Positions 7,820 to 16,506 of a stretch of DNA of 64,000 bases are shown piece by piece. A program made the position numbers and the translations under genes. Origin of the DNA: Oscillospiraceae bacterium (GTDB taxonomy: Bacteria > Bacillota > Clostridia > Oscillospirales > Ruminococcaceae); assembly GCA_017513135.1 (NCBI GenBank), contig JAFWDH010000019.1:62001-126000 (forward strand). Reading direction: 5' to 3'. The notes under the pieces are model-generated. The model was given only the letters and a program-made list of their open reading frames with translations, was not told the origin of the DNA and ran no database searches. Position 1 is the stretch's first letter. Each line of letters starts with the position of its first letter.

Positions 7820-10264
7820 ATGGGGAAACTGAATCATAAACATCATGAAAGATGCGGCCTTTTGAACAGATCATTGAATCGTTTCTTTGCATTACTGGTA
7901 ATGCTTGCTCTTATGATTGGCGGAACGAACACTGCCGTCAGAGCCTTAACAGTTGAAGGAAACAACTATATCGTTTCGTCGGATGAAGAATTCAGAAATG
8001 CCGTATTGGCCATAAACTGCAATCCGAGCGGCGAATACAGCATCACACTTGCTGCCGATATTACTGTCGGAGGAGGCAGATACCCGGAGCTGCTAAAAAT
8101 AGAAAGTAATTCTGTAACGATCTACGGAGAAGACCACACGCTGTATCTTGCTAATGCCTACATTGTTGCTTCGAACAAAGCAACGCTGTGTCTGGGCAGT
8201 TCAAGTTACAGCAAATCTTTATTCATAAAAGATAGGGCGACCGCCTTCGACGGGTCGGTTTCGCTCATATATATTAATGATGCCACGTTAAACATGTATA
8301 ACGGCGTGATCCTCAGCGGACGGCAAGGTTACGACGCTGCTGGCGGCGTACAGATGGAAAGAGCCACTTTCAACATGTACGGTGGAGAGATCCTTGACTG
8401 CAAATCGGATTCGGTAGCAGGTGGCGTTCTTGCGTATGACAATTCCCAGTTCAATATGTCCGGAGGAACGATAGAAAACTGCATCGGCAATTCTGGCGGC
8501 GGCATATCAGTTATCAGATCCAGAGTTCATATGAAAGCCGGCACGATAAAGGGCTGCATCGCATATAACTCGGGCGGCGGGATACTTGCTTCCACCGAAT
8601 CCAAGATCGCCATGGAAGGCGGAACTATAGAGGAGTGCGGCAGCGGCTATTACGGCGGCGGAGTCCATCTGACCGGTAATTCCGAGTTTTCGATGACGGA
8701 CGGCGCTATAAAATGTACTAATTCAATTATCGGAGGCGCCGGGGTCTGCGTCGGAGTTGCGGGCGTTAATCATAAGAACAGTTTTGTGATGACCGGAGGC
8801 GAGATCACAGGCTGCGAGACCGAATCAGACAGATACGGATACGGCGGCGGAGTTCTGGTCATGAACGGTTCAGCGCAGATCACAGGCAGTTCCAAGGTAT
8901 ATGATAACCACGCATCCGCGGCGGGGGACGATATACTCTCTTACGGCCCTTCGACCGGAAGTAATCCCACGTCTACCGGGCTGAAGTTCGGCAGCGTCCC
9001 GGAAGGGCTTGTTTTTGCCGGGACCAGTCATGAGATCGATGGCTGGTATGTGGACGGAGTAGCTGACGGAGCTGAAACGGACAGATGGGACATAGACAGT
9101 TTTGTTCAAAAATACGACCCTTCACCGGAAACAGCAATCGAGACACAGATCGCGCTGAAAGCCGCATACGGCGAGCACGACTGGGAGTGGGTCACAGATC
9201 AGGAGGCTACCTGCGAAAAGACCGGTCTGAAGCACGAGGAATGTAAAAACTGCAGGAAGAAGCAGAACGAGAACACAGTGATAGATGCTCTCGGACACGA
9301 CTGGGGCGAGCCGGCTTTCAGCCTCAAGGATGACGGCAGCGCGGAAGCGACCTTCACATGCGAGACTGTCAGCAGCCATACAGAGACTGTCGAAGCAAAG
9401 TTGAGCGGAGAACCGTCTCTCGTTAAGCCGACCAAGACGGAAGACGGAAAACTGACTTATAATGCTACAGTTACACATGATGGAAAGGAATATAAGGGAA
9501 CCTTAGAAAAGGTGATCCCTAATGCGGGCGGAGATATCAAATACTCCTATACAGGAGAACCTGCGACCTATACAAAGGGAAGCGGTCAGACTGTGGAGCT
9601 GCGCTTCTCCAGAAGTGAATTCGATGAATACACTTATAACTTCTTCACCGAACTCAAGACAGATCATGTGAGCGTTGATGAGAGCAATTACACCACTAAG
9701 GAAGGCAGCGTCATCATCACTCTCAGTGCAGACTATCTCGACACACTTACAGAAGGTGACCGTCTTGTCGCAGCAGAATTTACTGATGGAAGTGCGGAAG
9801 TGATTCTGACGGTCAGAGATGAATATGCTCTGGTAGGATTTGCCACATCAGACCACACTACGGTCTCAGAAAACTACTTTAAGTTCGGTCTCGGTTCCGA
9901 ATATGTGCTTCCCACACTTGAAGAAGCAGAGAAGATCGCCGGTATAGATCTGGGCGACGGAGAGTTGGACTACTGGGAGATATGGAAGTTCAGGCCTCAG
10001 GAAGAGACAGAAGACAGGAACCTGCAGAAGAGATGGGGCGAAGGAAGCATCGGCGACGCAGAAGACGGCGCGGCGACATGTGAAAAAGGCCAGCCCGGCG
10101 ACAAAATGATCCTCACCACCGATATAGTTCTGGCTCCTGTGTTCAAGGAAGTAGTTCCCGCGACCGGAGTGAAAGACCATATCGCGATGTACAGCTGCCT
10201 GATGATCGTATCCATAATATCCATCGCAGCACTGCTTGAGTACAGAAAAAAGAATCTAGAATGA
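7820..10264 (+). CDS. Sortase-anchored surface protein with beta-helix repeats
   Basis: 814 residues from the ATG at 7820, which has GGAGG eleven bases upstream (an in-frame TTG at 7802 precedes the site). A long signal peptide (hydrophobic FFALLVMLALMIGG) is followed by pectate-lyase-like beta-helix repeats at about 90-380, with recurring M-x-G-G-x-I-x-x-C units. Next come a cysteine-pair segment (CEKTGLKHEECKNC) and a module shared with the protein at 20099 (TKGSG, then SVIITLSADYLDTL). The C-terminus has V-P-A-T-G, a hydrophobic helix and a basic tail, a variant LPXTG signal. Likely an adhesin or polysaccharide-binding protein; no enzymatic residues seen. Confidence 0.82.
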   Translation: MGKLNHKHHERCGLLNRSLNRFFALLVMLALMIGGTNTAVRALTVEGNNYIVSSDEEFRNAVLAINCNPSGEYSITLAADITVGGGRYPELLKIESNSVTIYGEDHTLYLANAYIVASNKATLCLGSSSYSKSLFIKDRATAFDGSVSLIYINDATLNMYNGVILSGRQGYDAAGGVQMERATFNMYGGEILDCKSDSVAGGVLAYDNSQFNMSGGTIENCIGNSGGGISVIRSRVHMKAGTIKGCIAYNSGGGILASTESKIAMEGGTIEECGSGYYGGGVHLTGNSEFSMTDGAIKCTNSIIGGAGVCVGVAGVNHKNSFVMTGGEITGCETESDRYGYGGGVLVMNGSAQITGSSKVYDNHASAAGDDILSYGPSTGSNPTSTGLKFGSVPEGLVFAGTSHEIDGWYVDGVADGAETDRWDIDSFVQKYDPSPETAIETQIALKAAYGEHDWEWVTDQEATCEKTGLKHEECKNCRKKQNENTVIDALGHDWGEPAFSLKDDGSAEATFTCETVSSHTETVEAKLSGEPSLVKPTKTEDGKLTYNATVTHDGKEYKGTLEKVIPNAGGDIKYSYTGEPATYTKGSGQTVELRFSRSEFDEYTYNFFTELKTDHVSVDESNYTTKEGSVIITLSADYLDTLTEGDRLVAAEFTDGSAEVILTVRDEYALVGFATSDHTTVSENYFKFGLGSEYVLPTLEEAEKIAGIDLGDGELDYWEIWKFRPQEETEDRNLQKRWGEGSIGDAEDGAATCEKGQPGDKMILTTDIVLAPVFKEVVPATGVKDHIAMYSCLMIVSIISIAALLEYRKKNLE

Positions 10265-10573
10265 TTGGATATAGAGGCTGACGATCACATTATTTTATAC
10301 GTATCGCAGGGAACCAGAAGACCTAATCGTTTTTGGGTTCCCTCCTTGTATTTAGATGCGCTTTTACGAATACGTCTCTTCCCATCCTTCTCCGAACTTA
10401 TCGGGAGAAGAGTCAGAAACAGTCTGGAAATGTCGCGAACAGGAATGATCAGAAAATAGATTTTGCAGTACATACTGCAAATAGGCAGCTGTTTTTCGCG
10501 AATATCAGCCTTTATTGATAAGCTGTCAGAAACTATAATTCCACAAAAAGGAAAACGTTTACTGATAAGGAGC
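10265..10573. other. Intergenic region with a weak hairpin
   Basis: About 310 bases without a supported gene. AGGGAACC (10308-10315) pairs with GGTTCCCT (10336-10343) and could end the surface-protein transcript; the rest is AT-rich and shows nothing else I can name. Confidence 0.45.
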
Positions 10574-10933
10574 ATGAGATACTACATACGACAATTTAAC
10601 AGCAGCCACTGGGAGAGGATCGGCACACCTGCGGCAGTACTGACTTTCCTTAAACCGAGAAGATGGGAGAGTTTCTTCGTCATCTGGCATCTCGACATGC
10701 TGAGCGTGCCGAACAGGATAGACTGCGCGGACGTCGAGATGATCGTGATCGGCAGCGACGGCGCAGGCCCAATAGAGGGCATGAAGAATCTAAGGCGCAG
10801 AAGGTACTACGAAGAGCTTAAAAGAGAAATCACGGAATGGTACAGGGAGATAGAAAGGAAACTGTACAAGACCGAGCATCTGGGATATATACGGGTACCT
10901 TGCAAGCCAGATATGACCGGATCACGGATGTGA
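10574..10933 (+). CDS. Hypothetical protein, 119 aa
   Basis: The frame is longer upstream, but the ATG at 10574 has AAGGAG just before it, and sequence downstream is of better coding character. The product is basic and rich in Arg, Lys and aromatic residues (NLRRRRYYEELKREITEWYREIERKLYKTEHLGYIRV), with a predicted helical C-terminal half. No family recognised. It ends 18 bases before a strong bidirectional terminator shared with the nucleoside kinase gene. It could be a small DNA- or RNA-binding protein, but nothing specific supports that. Confidence 0.45.
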   Translation: MRYYIRQFNSSHWERIGTPAAVLTFLKPRRWESFFVIWHLDMLSVPNRIDCADVEMIVIGSDGAGPIEGMKNLRRRRYYEELKREITEWYREIERKLYKTEHLGYIRVPCKPDMTGSRM

Positions 10934-10950
10934 CCGCATAAGTATCAGAA

Positions 10951-10979
10951 AAAGAGGATGACATCAGTCATCCTCTTTT
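10951..10979. terminator. Bidirectional terminator
   Basis: AAAGAGGATGAC (10951-10962) pairs with GTCATCCTCTTT (10967-10978), with A- and T-tracts on either side, between convergent genes. Confidence 0.85.
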
Positions 10980-11004
10980 AAGACGGATCATTTGTTGATT
11001 CGGA

Positions 11005-12660
11005 TCATTTGACTATGACGGAACCGCCGATAAACTCGCGGATTATAGAGTTGTTGACGATATCACTGTCCTCGTAAAGAACATCAAAGAACTTCAGGAA
11101 ATCCAGCAGACGCTGGGCCTCGGCGTACTCCGGCTGCGTCCTTTTGACTCTCTTGAGGAGATGCTCCGCGTATTTCTTGATCAGCGCTATCTCGTAGATG
11201 CAGTTCGAGTTGAAGAACACGTCCGCCTCAGAGTTGTAGGGGAATATGTTGGTGTCCTCGCTTGCCCTGACCTTAGGCCAGAACCTGATCGTCTCGGCAG
11301 CGTCGCTGTTGCGGGTCCTGCTGTCGCGGATCAGCCTGCGCAGGAGTCTCGCGTCTGTGGCAGAGATGCGGTTGTGATGGTCTATGGATATGGGCGTGAG
11401 AGGGGAGATGTAGATCTTGAACTTCTCATCATCCGGTATATTGTCGGTCATCTCTCTGTTGAGGGCGTGGATCCCTTCAATTACCAGAAGAGTGTTTTTG
11501 TCTATTTTGGTGATGCGCTTTCCGTAGACCTTTCCGGGAATGGAGAAATCGAAGTGCGGGATATCGACCTCCTCACCGGCCAGAAGCGCTTTAATATGCT
11601 TGCGAAACAAATCGGTATCTATGGCTCTTATCGATTCAAGGTCTGCTTCGCCGTTCTCGTCATAGACTCGTTCGTGGAACTCTTTATAGTAGTCGTCCGT
11701 GCCCATATAAAGAGTCCTGAAGCCGTTGACTCTCAGCTGGATGCATAGCCTTTTCGCGAACGTGGTCTTGCCGCTTGAGGAAGGGCCGCAGATGAGGACT
11801 ACGCGGCTTCCTTTGTCTCTTATCATGTCAGCGATATCGCTGATCTTTTTCTCATGCAGGGCTTCCTGCAGAAGGATCAGGTCATCGACGCCGCCTTCTA
11901 TTATCTTCTCGTTGAGGTCGCAGACGTGGTCAACGCCCATGAGATGTCCCCATTTTATGGACTCGGAGAAAGCTTCATACATCTTGGGCTGCTCCACATA
12001 ATCCGCCACGCGGGTAGGATCGCCCTGCTGAGGATACTGAAGGATCAGACCGCTTCTGTACTGCCTGAGTCCGTAGTACTGTATGTAGCCGGTCGAGGGG
12101 ACCAGGATGTTGTAAAAGATCTGCAGCTCGTCGTCCAAAGAATAGAGCTGGATATCGTCGATGTTGGTGATGCTGTCCAGAAGCTTCATGGTCTCGGTCA
12201 TGCGCTGCTTCCTTGCGACTATCATCGCTCCGTCCTTTGTGTAGTGCTCCTTGGTGATCGGCATATCTGCGTCGGTGATCTCGCGCATGCGGTCTTCTAT
12301 CTTTTTCAGGATATCGGTATCGATCCTATGGGACAGCGTCACGAATATGCCCATGTTCAGGGCGTTCCTGATGCTGACTCTGGTATCCTTCCCGAGAACG
12401 TCGTGTACGGACTTGATGAAGATCAGCACGAGGCTGTTCTGATATACCTGCCATGCCTCCTGGTTTTTCAGGTCAAGGAACTCGATGTGTGAGTCATGGG
12501 TAAGTTTATGGGTTAGAGCCCTGTAGGCGTTGTCAAGTTTGGAAACATAGACCGGAAGAGGAAGTTCATCTCGTACGTCCTTAAGCACCGTTTCGACATC
12601 AGTGCCTTCCGGATAGGAAAGCTCTCTGTTATCAAGATTTTCAATAAAGACTTTGTACAT
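11005..12660 (-). CDS. Nucleoside (uridine) kinase-like protein with N-terminal TGS/ThrRS-like region
   Basis: 551 residues. Residues 1-65 resemble a TGS domain and 70-250 the editing-like half found in threonyl-tRNA synthetases. A phosphoribulokinase/uridine kinase domain follows, with Walker A G-P-S-S-S-G-K-T-T at about 289-297, the DDYYKEF motif about 30 residues later, and VIEGIHALN. This fused architecture is a known family in Clostridia, annotated as nucleoside kinase; phosphorylation of uridine or cytidine is expected but not proven for the fused form. Cytosolic. The divergent upstream region contains a large hairpin and separates it from a LysR gene. Confidence 0.88.
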   Translation of the reverse strand: MYKVFIENLDNRELSYPEGTDVETVLKDVRDELPLPVYVSKLDNAYRALTHKLTHDSHIEFLDLKNQEAWQVYQNSLVLIFIKSVHDVLGKDTRVSIRNALNMGIFVTLSHRIDTDILKKIEDRMREITDADMPITKEHYTKDGAMIVARKQRMTETMKLLDSITNIDDIQLYSLDDELQIFYNILVPSTGYIQYYGLRQYRSGLILQYPQQGDPTRVADYVEQPKMYEAFSESIKWGHLMGVDHVCDLNEKIIEGGVDDLILLQEALHEKKISDIADMIRDKGSRVVLICGPSSSGKTTFAKRLCIQLRVNGFRTLYMGTDDYYKEFHERVYDENGEADLESIRAIDTDLFRKHIKALLAGEEVDIPHFDFSIPGKVYGKRITKIDKNTLLVIEGIHALNREMTDNIPDDEKFKIYISPLTPISIDHHNRISATDARLLRRLIRDSRTRNSDAAETIRFWPKVRASEDTNIFPYNSEADVFFNSNCIYEIALIKKYAEHLLKRVKRTQPEYAEAQRLLDFLKFFDVLYEDSDIVNNSIIREFIGGSVIVK

Positions 12661-13051
12661 TTACTGCACCTTTATCGGAATGGTGATGTATCAGAAAAGA
12701 AGCGGGTCTCACATCTTTTCAGTTTGTTTAGCACATAATATACTAAATTAGTTACGATATTCTAATTATAAACAAAGAACACAAAAGGAAAAACCCCGCA
12801 TCACTGCGGGGCTTTCCTGAGGAACTTTTGTGTTCTGATCCCTGTTACTGTTTTCAGAAGGCACACGATCAGAGAGGTGGCAGCTCTCCAGGCACCGTAT
12901 GTCATATAATGACAACCTGCGGAACGGTGCTATAATGTATATCAATGTATTACAATTATGTAAAATAGTAATTAATTATCATAATAATACATATGGCGCA
13001 TAGTTTGCTGCGGGCTGAAAAGATCCCGCTTATTCGACAGAGGTACTGATC
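12661..13051. other. Divergent intergenic region (kinase / LysR)
   Basis: About 390 bases, AT-rich, holding promoters for both directions and a long nested hairpin (12777-12835). No protein frame is supported. Confidence 0.55.
12777..12835. terminator. Nested terminator-like hairpin
   Basis: An inner GC stem CCCCGC/GCGGGG sits inside perfect 11-base outer arms GAACACAAAAG (12777-12787) and CTTTTGTGTTC (12825-12835). Read on the minus strand the inner stem is followed by TTTTT. It lies between divergent genes, so it ends either a small RNA or a leader of the kinase gene. Confidence 0.65.
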
Positions 13052-13909
13052 ATGGATATGGATATGCTCAAAAACTTTCTACTTATCGCTCAGGAGGAGA
13101 ATCTGACCAGAGCATCGGAAAAGCTGCATATCTCGCAGCCTACGCTCAGCAGGCAGATACAGAGCCTGGAAGAGGAAGTAGGAAAGAAACTGTTTAACAG
13201 GAAGAACAAGATAATGAGTCTCAACGCTAACGGCCGCATCTTCTGGGCAAGAGCGCGTGAGATACTGGATATCTATCAGAGGACACTGGATGACATCGAT
13301 CCGGAACCCGGAGTCGTATCCGGGGATATATGCATGGCGGTGAGCGAGTCGTCAGCTCTGAGAAGAATATTGCAGCTGGCAAGGGAGTTCCAGGATGAGT
13401 ATCCCATGACTACTTTCAGGGTGCTAAACGGAGACAACAATACTGTCAAGGACAGACTGGAGACCGGGGAAGCGGACATAGGGATGCTGTTCAACAACGT
13501 CGGCGAGAATCAGTTTGACAGCTTTATGATCAAAACGGATGAGTTCATAGATGTCCTGATGCCTGCCGACCATCCGCTGGCTTCAAAGGAAGCACTCGAG
13601 GTAAAGGACCTTGAAGGGTATCCGCTCATTATCCACGATGACTCGCTGAGACGCCGTCCGAAGAGCTACTGGAAGGGATTCAGGGCAACGTTCACGATGC
13701 TCTACACAGCTGAGCTCATGGTGGAGGCAGGCCTCGGAATAGCGCTGGTCAATGACAGCATACTCAATTTTGAGTCCAACGGACTTGTTGCAAGGAAACT
13801 GAAGGATTTCAACAGCCTGACCGTTTCCATAGCGTGGAAGAGAGGCGGAATGCTGTCGCAGCAGGCAGAGCTGTTCCTGGACAAGCTCAGAAAGGAAATG
13901 ATCAGCTGA
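13052..13909 (+). CDS. LysR family transcriptional regulator
   Basis: 285 residues with the standard LysR layout. Winged HTH at about 1-60 (LKNFLLIAQEENLTRASEKLHISQPTLSRQIQ in overlapping pieces, then LEEEVGKKLF), linker helix, and a type-2 periplasmic-binding-like effector domain from about 90 on (ADIGMLFNN, LMPADHPLA, GLGIALVND). It should bind DNA near its own promoter and respond to a small molecule. Candidate targets are the divergent kinase gene or the orphan binding-protein gene 80 bases downstream, which is convergent with it. Target and inducer are not visible. Confidence 0.92.
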   Translation: MDMDMLKNFLLIAQEENLTRASEKLHISQPTLSRQIQSLEEEVGKKLFNRKNKIMSLNANGRIFWARAREILDIYQRTLDDIDPEPGVVSGDICMAVSESSALRRILQLAREFQDEYPMTTFRVLNGDNNTVKDRLETGEADIGMLFNNVGENQFDSFMIKTDEFIDVLMPADHPLASKEALEVKDLEGYPLIIHDDSLRRRPKSYWKGFRATFTMLYTAELMVEAGLGIALVNDSILNFESNGLVARKLKDFNSLTVSIAWKRGGMLSQQAELFLDKLRKEMIS

Positions 13910-13922
13910 CATTTCAATAAGA

Positions 13923-13949
13923 AAGCGCCGCGGAAGATCCGCGGCGCTT
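13923..13949. terminator. Bidirectional terminator
   Basis: AAGCGCCGCGGA (13923-13934) pairs perfectly with TCCGCGGCGCTT (13938-13949), loop AGA, between convergent LysR and binding-protein genes. Confidence 0.85.
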
Positions 13950-13987
13950 CCTTGTAAGTAGCAGAACTTTATACCTGAATGGTACGA

Positions 13988-14992
13988 TCAGCTTCTGTTG
14001 GGATACATATCCTCATCGAATACGTTCTCGAGAGTGACATAGAATGTCGGGGTCTCATAGAAGTCGGTGTCGGGATCCTGTCCCAGAGCGATCTTCTTGA
14101 ACATGTAGTCGACGCCGTAGTATGCCCAGTTGGCCTGCTTCTGAACGAGGGTCGCTGTGGCGAGCTTGTCCTTGATGGCGTTGATGACCTGGGGAGCGTC
14201 GTCCGAAAGGACGGAGCAGCGGGTCTTGACATCGGGAGCATCGTTCCAGCCGTTCTCTTCCCAGACAGCAGCAACAACGTTACCGCCGGCGTTGTCGCAC
14301 ATAGTGGTGTTCCAATCCGGGTGAGAGAGCATCATCTGCTCGCAGAGGGCCTGTCCGTCGGGACCGCCGGAAACACCGGACTGATACTCGAGAAGCTCAG
14401 CGCCCTTGCTGGCGTTCTCGTTGAGGACATCGGTGATGCCCTTAAGACGCTGGATCATTCCGAGCTGAGCGATAGCGCCGTGGTTAAGGATGACCTTTGC
14501 ATTGCCGTCCATCCAGTCAACGGCGTACTGAGCGAGCTTACGGCCGAAGTTCTCGTTGTGTGTGCCAACGAACATGGCGCGCTTGCTGTCAGGGCAGTCT
14601 GTGTCCATGCAGACAACGAAGATGCCTGCATCAACTGCAGCGTTCAGGGTGGGGGTCATGCCCTCAGCGTCAGCCGCAGCAACGCACATTCCGTCATAGC
14701 CCAGGGAGATGAGGTTCTCAAGGACCTGGATCTGAGCGGTGATACCGAACTCAGACGCAGCAGTGCACTCGAGTTCGATGTCCCACTCAGGATACTCTGT
14801 CTTGAGCTCTTCAACTCTCTTCTTGCCGCCGCTGCCGCAGATGTCCCAGAAGTCGCCGAGCGCTGTATAGACGATGGCGAGCTTCATGGTCTTCTTCTCT
14901 CCGCCGCCCTCTCCGCCTTCTTCCTTATTGCCGCAGGCAACAAGGCTCATAGCGAGGACGAGGATAAGAATGACAGAAAACAGTTTCTTCAT
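13988..14992 (-). CDS. Sugar-type substrate-binding lipoprotein (type 1 periplasmic-binding fold)
   Basis: 334 residues. Signal peptide with lipobox M-S-L-V-A-C-G (about 15-21), a Gly/Glu linker, then a ribose/galactose-binding-protein-like fold: LAIVYTALGDFWD, LGYDGMCVAAADAEGM, VVCMDTDCPDSKRAMFVGTHNENFGRKLAQYAV and a hinge with VDYMFKKIALGQD. It should capture a sugar or similar solute outside the membrane for an ABC importer, but no permease or ATPase gene adjoins it, so it is an orphan. The start has an AGGAGGAG site. A perfect 10-bp palindrome lies in its leader (15012-15040) and may be an operator. Confidence 0.88.
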   Translation of the reverse strand: MKKLFSVILILVLAMSLVACGNKEEGGEGGGEKKTMKLAIVYTALGDFWDICGSGGKKRVEELKTEYPEWDIELECTAASEFGITAQIQVLENLISLGYDGMCVAAADAEGMTPTLNAAVDAGIFVVCMDTDCPDSKRAMFVGTHNENFGRKLAQYAVDWMDGNAKVILNHGAIAQLGMIQRLKGITDVLNENASKGAELLEYQSGVSGGPDGQALCEQMMLSHPDWNTTMCDNAGGNVVAAVWEENGWNDAPDVKTRCSVLSDDAPQVINAIKDKLATATLVQKQANWAYYGVDYMFKKIALGQDPDTDFYETPTFYVTLENVFDEDMYPNRS

Positions 14993-15011
14993 TTACTCCT
15001 CCTGTTTTGTT

Positions 15012-15040
15012 ATTCTTTTGTAATCATTCAACAAAAGAAT
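15012..15040. promoter_or_regulatory. Palindromic operator candidate upstream of the binding protein
   Basis: ATTCTTTTGT (15012-15021) and ACAAAAGAAT (15031-15040) are perfect inverse copies around nine bases, immediately 5' of the ribosome site of the binding-lipoprotein gene. Confidence 0.55.
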
Positions 15041-15225
15041 CTGTTGTAATGTCCACGTATTTATCTATATGGACTACAACAAATATACCAACGGATATCT
15101 GCTATGTTAAATCGGAAATAATTATGAAAATCATACGAAAAGTGAATGGATAACGAGGCGGACGGAATCGAAGCTTCTGAACTCGGATAGTGTATGAGCC
15201 TGCGCATTTATTGATATAGAAATCC

Positions 15226-15255
15226 CCGGATGTGCCTACATGCATCTGGCTTTTT
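15226..15255 (+). terminator. Orphan terminator-like hairpin
   Basis: CCGGATG (15226-15232) pairs with CATCTGG (15243-15249), with one G-U, followed by CTTTTT. No gene precedes it on this strand within 1 kb apart from the convergent LysR gene, which has its own terminator. Confidence 0.5.
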
Positions 15256-15451
15256 CTGATATGGTCTTGTAAGGAGCTGCCGAAATTGTGTGTGCTTAGG
15301 CAGGTTTAAGTTTTGAAGGTTTTTGCAGGCGGAAGGCAAATTAGACTATGTTTTTCCGCAGATCTTTGCATTTACCGTAATTCCTGTATCAGTACAATTA
15401 TTTACAGAGATCAACGAATCCAATGAAAGGAATGTGACAGTGTTCTGGGGC

Positions 15452-15715
15452 ATGAGTGAAAAAAAGAAAAGAGAACGTCAGGACAAGATAATCAGAAACG
15501 TTAAGAGAGTACTGAACAGGCATCCGGAAGCCAGAAGAAATGACGATGCCTTATATGAGTGGTATTACTGGGACACATATATGAGCAATATAAATCATCA
15601 TTTAACTGAAGAGTATCACCTAAAGAACGGAGACCCTGACAAAAAAGAATTGGTAACTATCAGGAACAAGATCCAGGAAGTCGAACCGAAATACCGTCGG
15701 GGATTCCTGTTCTGA
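15452..15715 (+). CDS. Hypothetical protein, 87 aa
   Basis: The upstream extension to 15323 reads like untranslated sequence. The ATG at 15452 begins a highly charged, lysine/arginine-rich protein (MSEKKKRERQDKIIRNVKRV) with a central aromatic patch (EWYYWDTYMSNINHHL). No family recognised, no membrane segment. It is followed after 56 bases by the YD-like repeat gene and may share its transcript. Its upstream ribosome site is weak (GGGG), so the start is uncertain. Confidence 0.5.
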   Translation: MSEKKKRERQDKIIRNVKRVLNRHPEARRNDDALYEWYYWDTYMSNINHHLTEEYHLKNGDPDKKELVTIRNKIQEVEPKYRRGFLF

Positions 15716-15771
15716 GTGGAAAACGAAGACTGATCTGATCAGCTGTTTTACTGTATACCGGGAGGTTTGAT

Positions 15772-16239
15772 ATGGGGATCTTTAAGGATCTGCTGCTCGG
15801 AACCGGCAAAAAGGATGAACGGGCGGAAAGAACGGAGCGCATAGATGTCAGGGGCTCCGATGAGAGAAGAGAGATCTACGACAGCAAGGGTCACTGGAAA
15901 GAGGAACACAGGTGGAATCCCCGCACCGACAGGTGGGACAAGCTCGATATGCACGGCAACGTGATTGGACATGTTGAGCGCGACTCGCATGGAAATATGG
16001 TGCACAGGGATTACTCTGAGAATGTGACGGGAGTCGACAAAAGAGATGACTACAGGACCGTGTCACACTATGACAGCAGGGGAATGAAGACCGGTTACAC
16101 CACAAAGGACAACATGAACAACCTTACAAGGCACACTTACATCGGAAGCACCAAAGCTTCGTCCGGCAGCAAGCCGACTGGATTCTTTCTGTATGATCTG
16201 TTCAAGGGCGTATCGAGCAATATAGGAAAAAAGAAATAA
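15772..16239 (+). CDS. YD-like repeat small protein, 155 aa
   Basis: Start supported by GGAGG. The middle of the protein is made of short tandem units of the type D-S-x-G-H/N-x-x-x-x-x-x-Y/H (IYDSKGHWKEEHRW, DRWDKLDMHGNVIGHVER, HYDSRGMKTGYTTK), resembling the YD repeats of RHS proteins, though far too short for a toxin shell. It lacks a signal peptide. The N-terminus of the membrane protein at 18119 carries similar units, so the two may belong to one family. Function unknown. Confidence 0.65.
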   Translation: MGIFKDLLLGTGKKDERAERTERIDVRGSDERREIYDSKGHWKEEHRWNPRTDRWDKLDMHGNVIGHVERDSHGNMVHRDYSENVTGVDKRDDYRTVSHYDSRGMKTGYTTKDNMNNLTRHTYIGSTKASSGSKPTGFFLYDLFKGVSSNIGKKK

Positions 16240-16252
16240 AAAGTATATATGT

Positions 16253-16298
16253 AAAGCCGTGCGCAGCATCCTGACGGGATAAAGCGTGACGGCTTTTT
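16253..16298 (+). terminator. Rho-independent terminator
   Basis: AAAGCCGT (16253-16260) pairs with ACGGCTTT (16289-16296) and continues into TT; an inner stem GCGC/GCGT lies in the loop. Confidence 0.7.
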
Positions 16299-16506
16299 GT
16301 GTTCAGGCAAAGCCTGAAAGAGAAAGAAGTACCATCAGGGCAAAGTTTGCTTTTGGAATCTGCTATAAGAAGAAAGCAAATTACAGAAACGGGAAAAGTA
16401 ACAGTGATACTAAACTACCGGATCGCTTCAACTTAAAAGTCGTCTGTTTTATAATCAGTCTAGAAAACTTTCGTCATAGGCCTTATCAGGTTAAGGGGGC
16501 ATGGCA

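Larger units (their letters stand above)
14993..15451. other. Intergenic region with palindrome and orphan terminator
   Basis: About 460 bases. Contains the leader and promoter of the binding-protein gene on the minus strand (palindrome 15012-15040; a second imperfect dyad GTTGTAATGTCCA/TGGACTACAAC at 15042-15079) and a plus-strand terminator-like hairpin at 15226-15255 with no gene before it. No supported frame before 15452. Confidence 0.5.

Noticed and set aside
7820-10264. Pectate lyase or similar enzyme
   Set aside because: Only the beta-helix repeat pattern is seen; no catalytic or calcium-site residues recognised.
11854-12492. 212-codon frame opposite the nucleoside kinase
   Set aside because: Shadow of a well-supported gene; no motif.
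13979-15049. 356-codon plus-strand frame
   Set aside because: Shadow of the binding lipoprotein; long only because that gene's codon use avoids antisense stops.
15772-16239. RHS toxin shell
   Set aside because: Far too short and without the RHS core motif or a C-terminal toxin domain.
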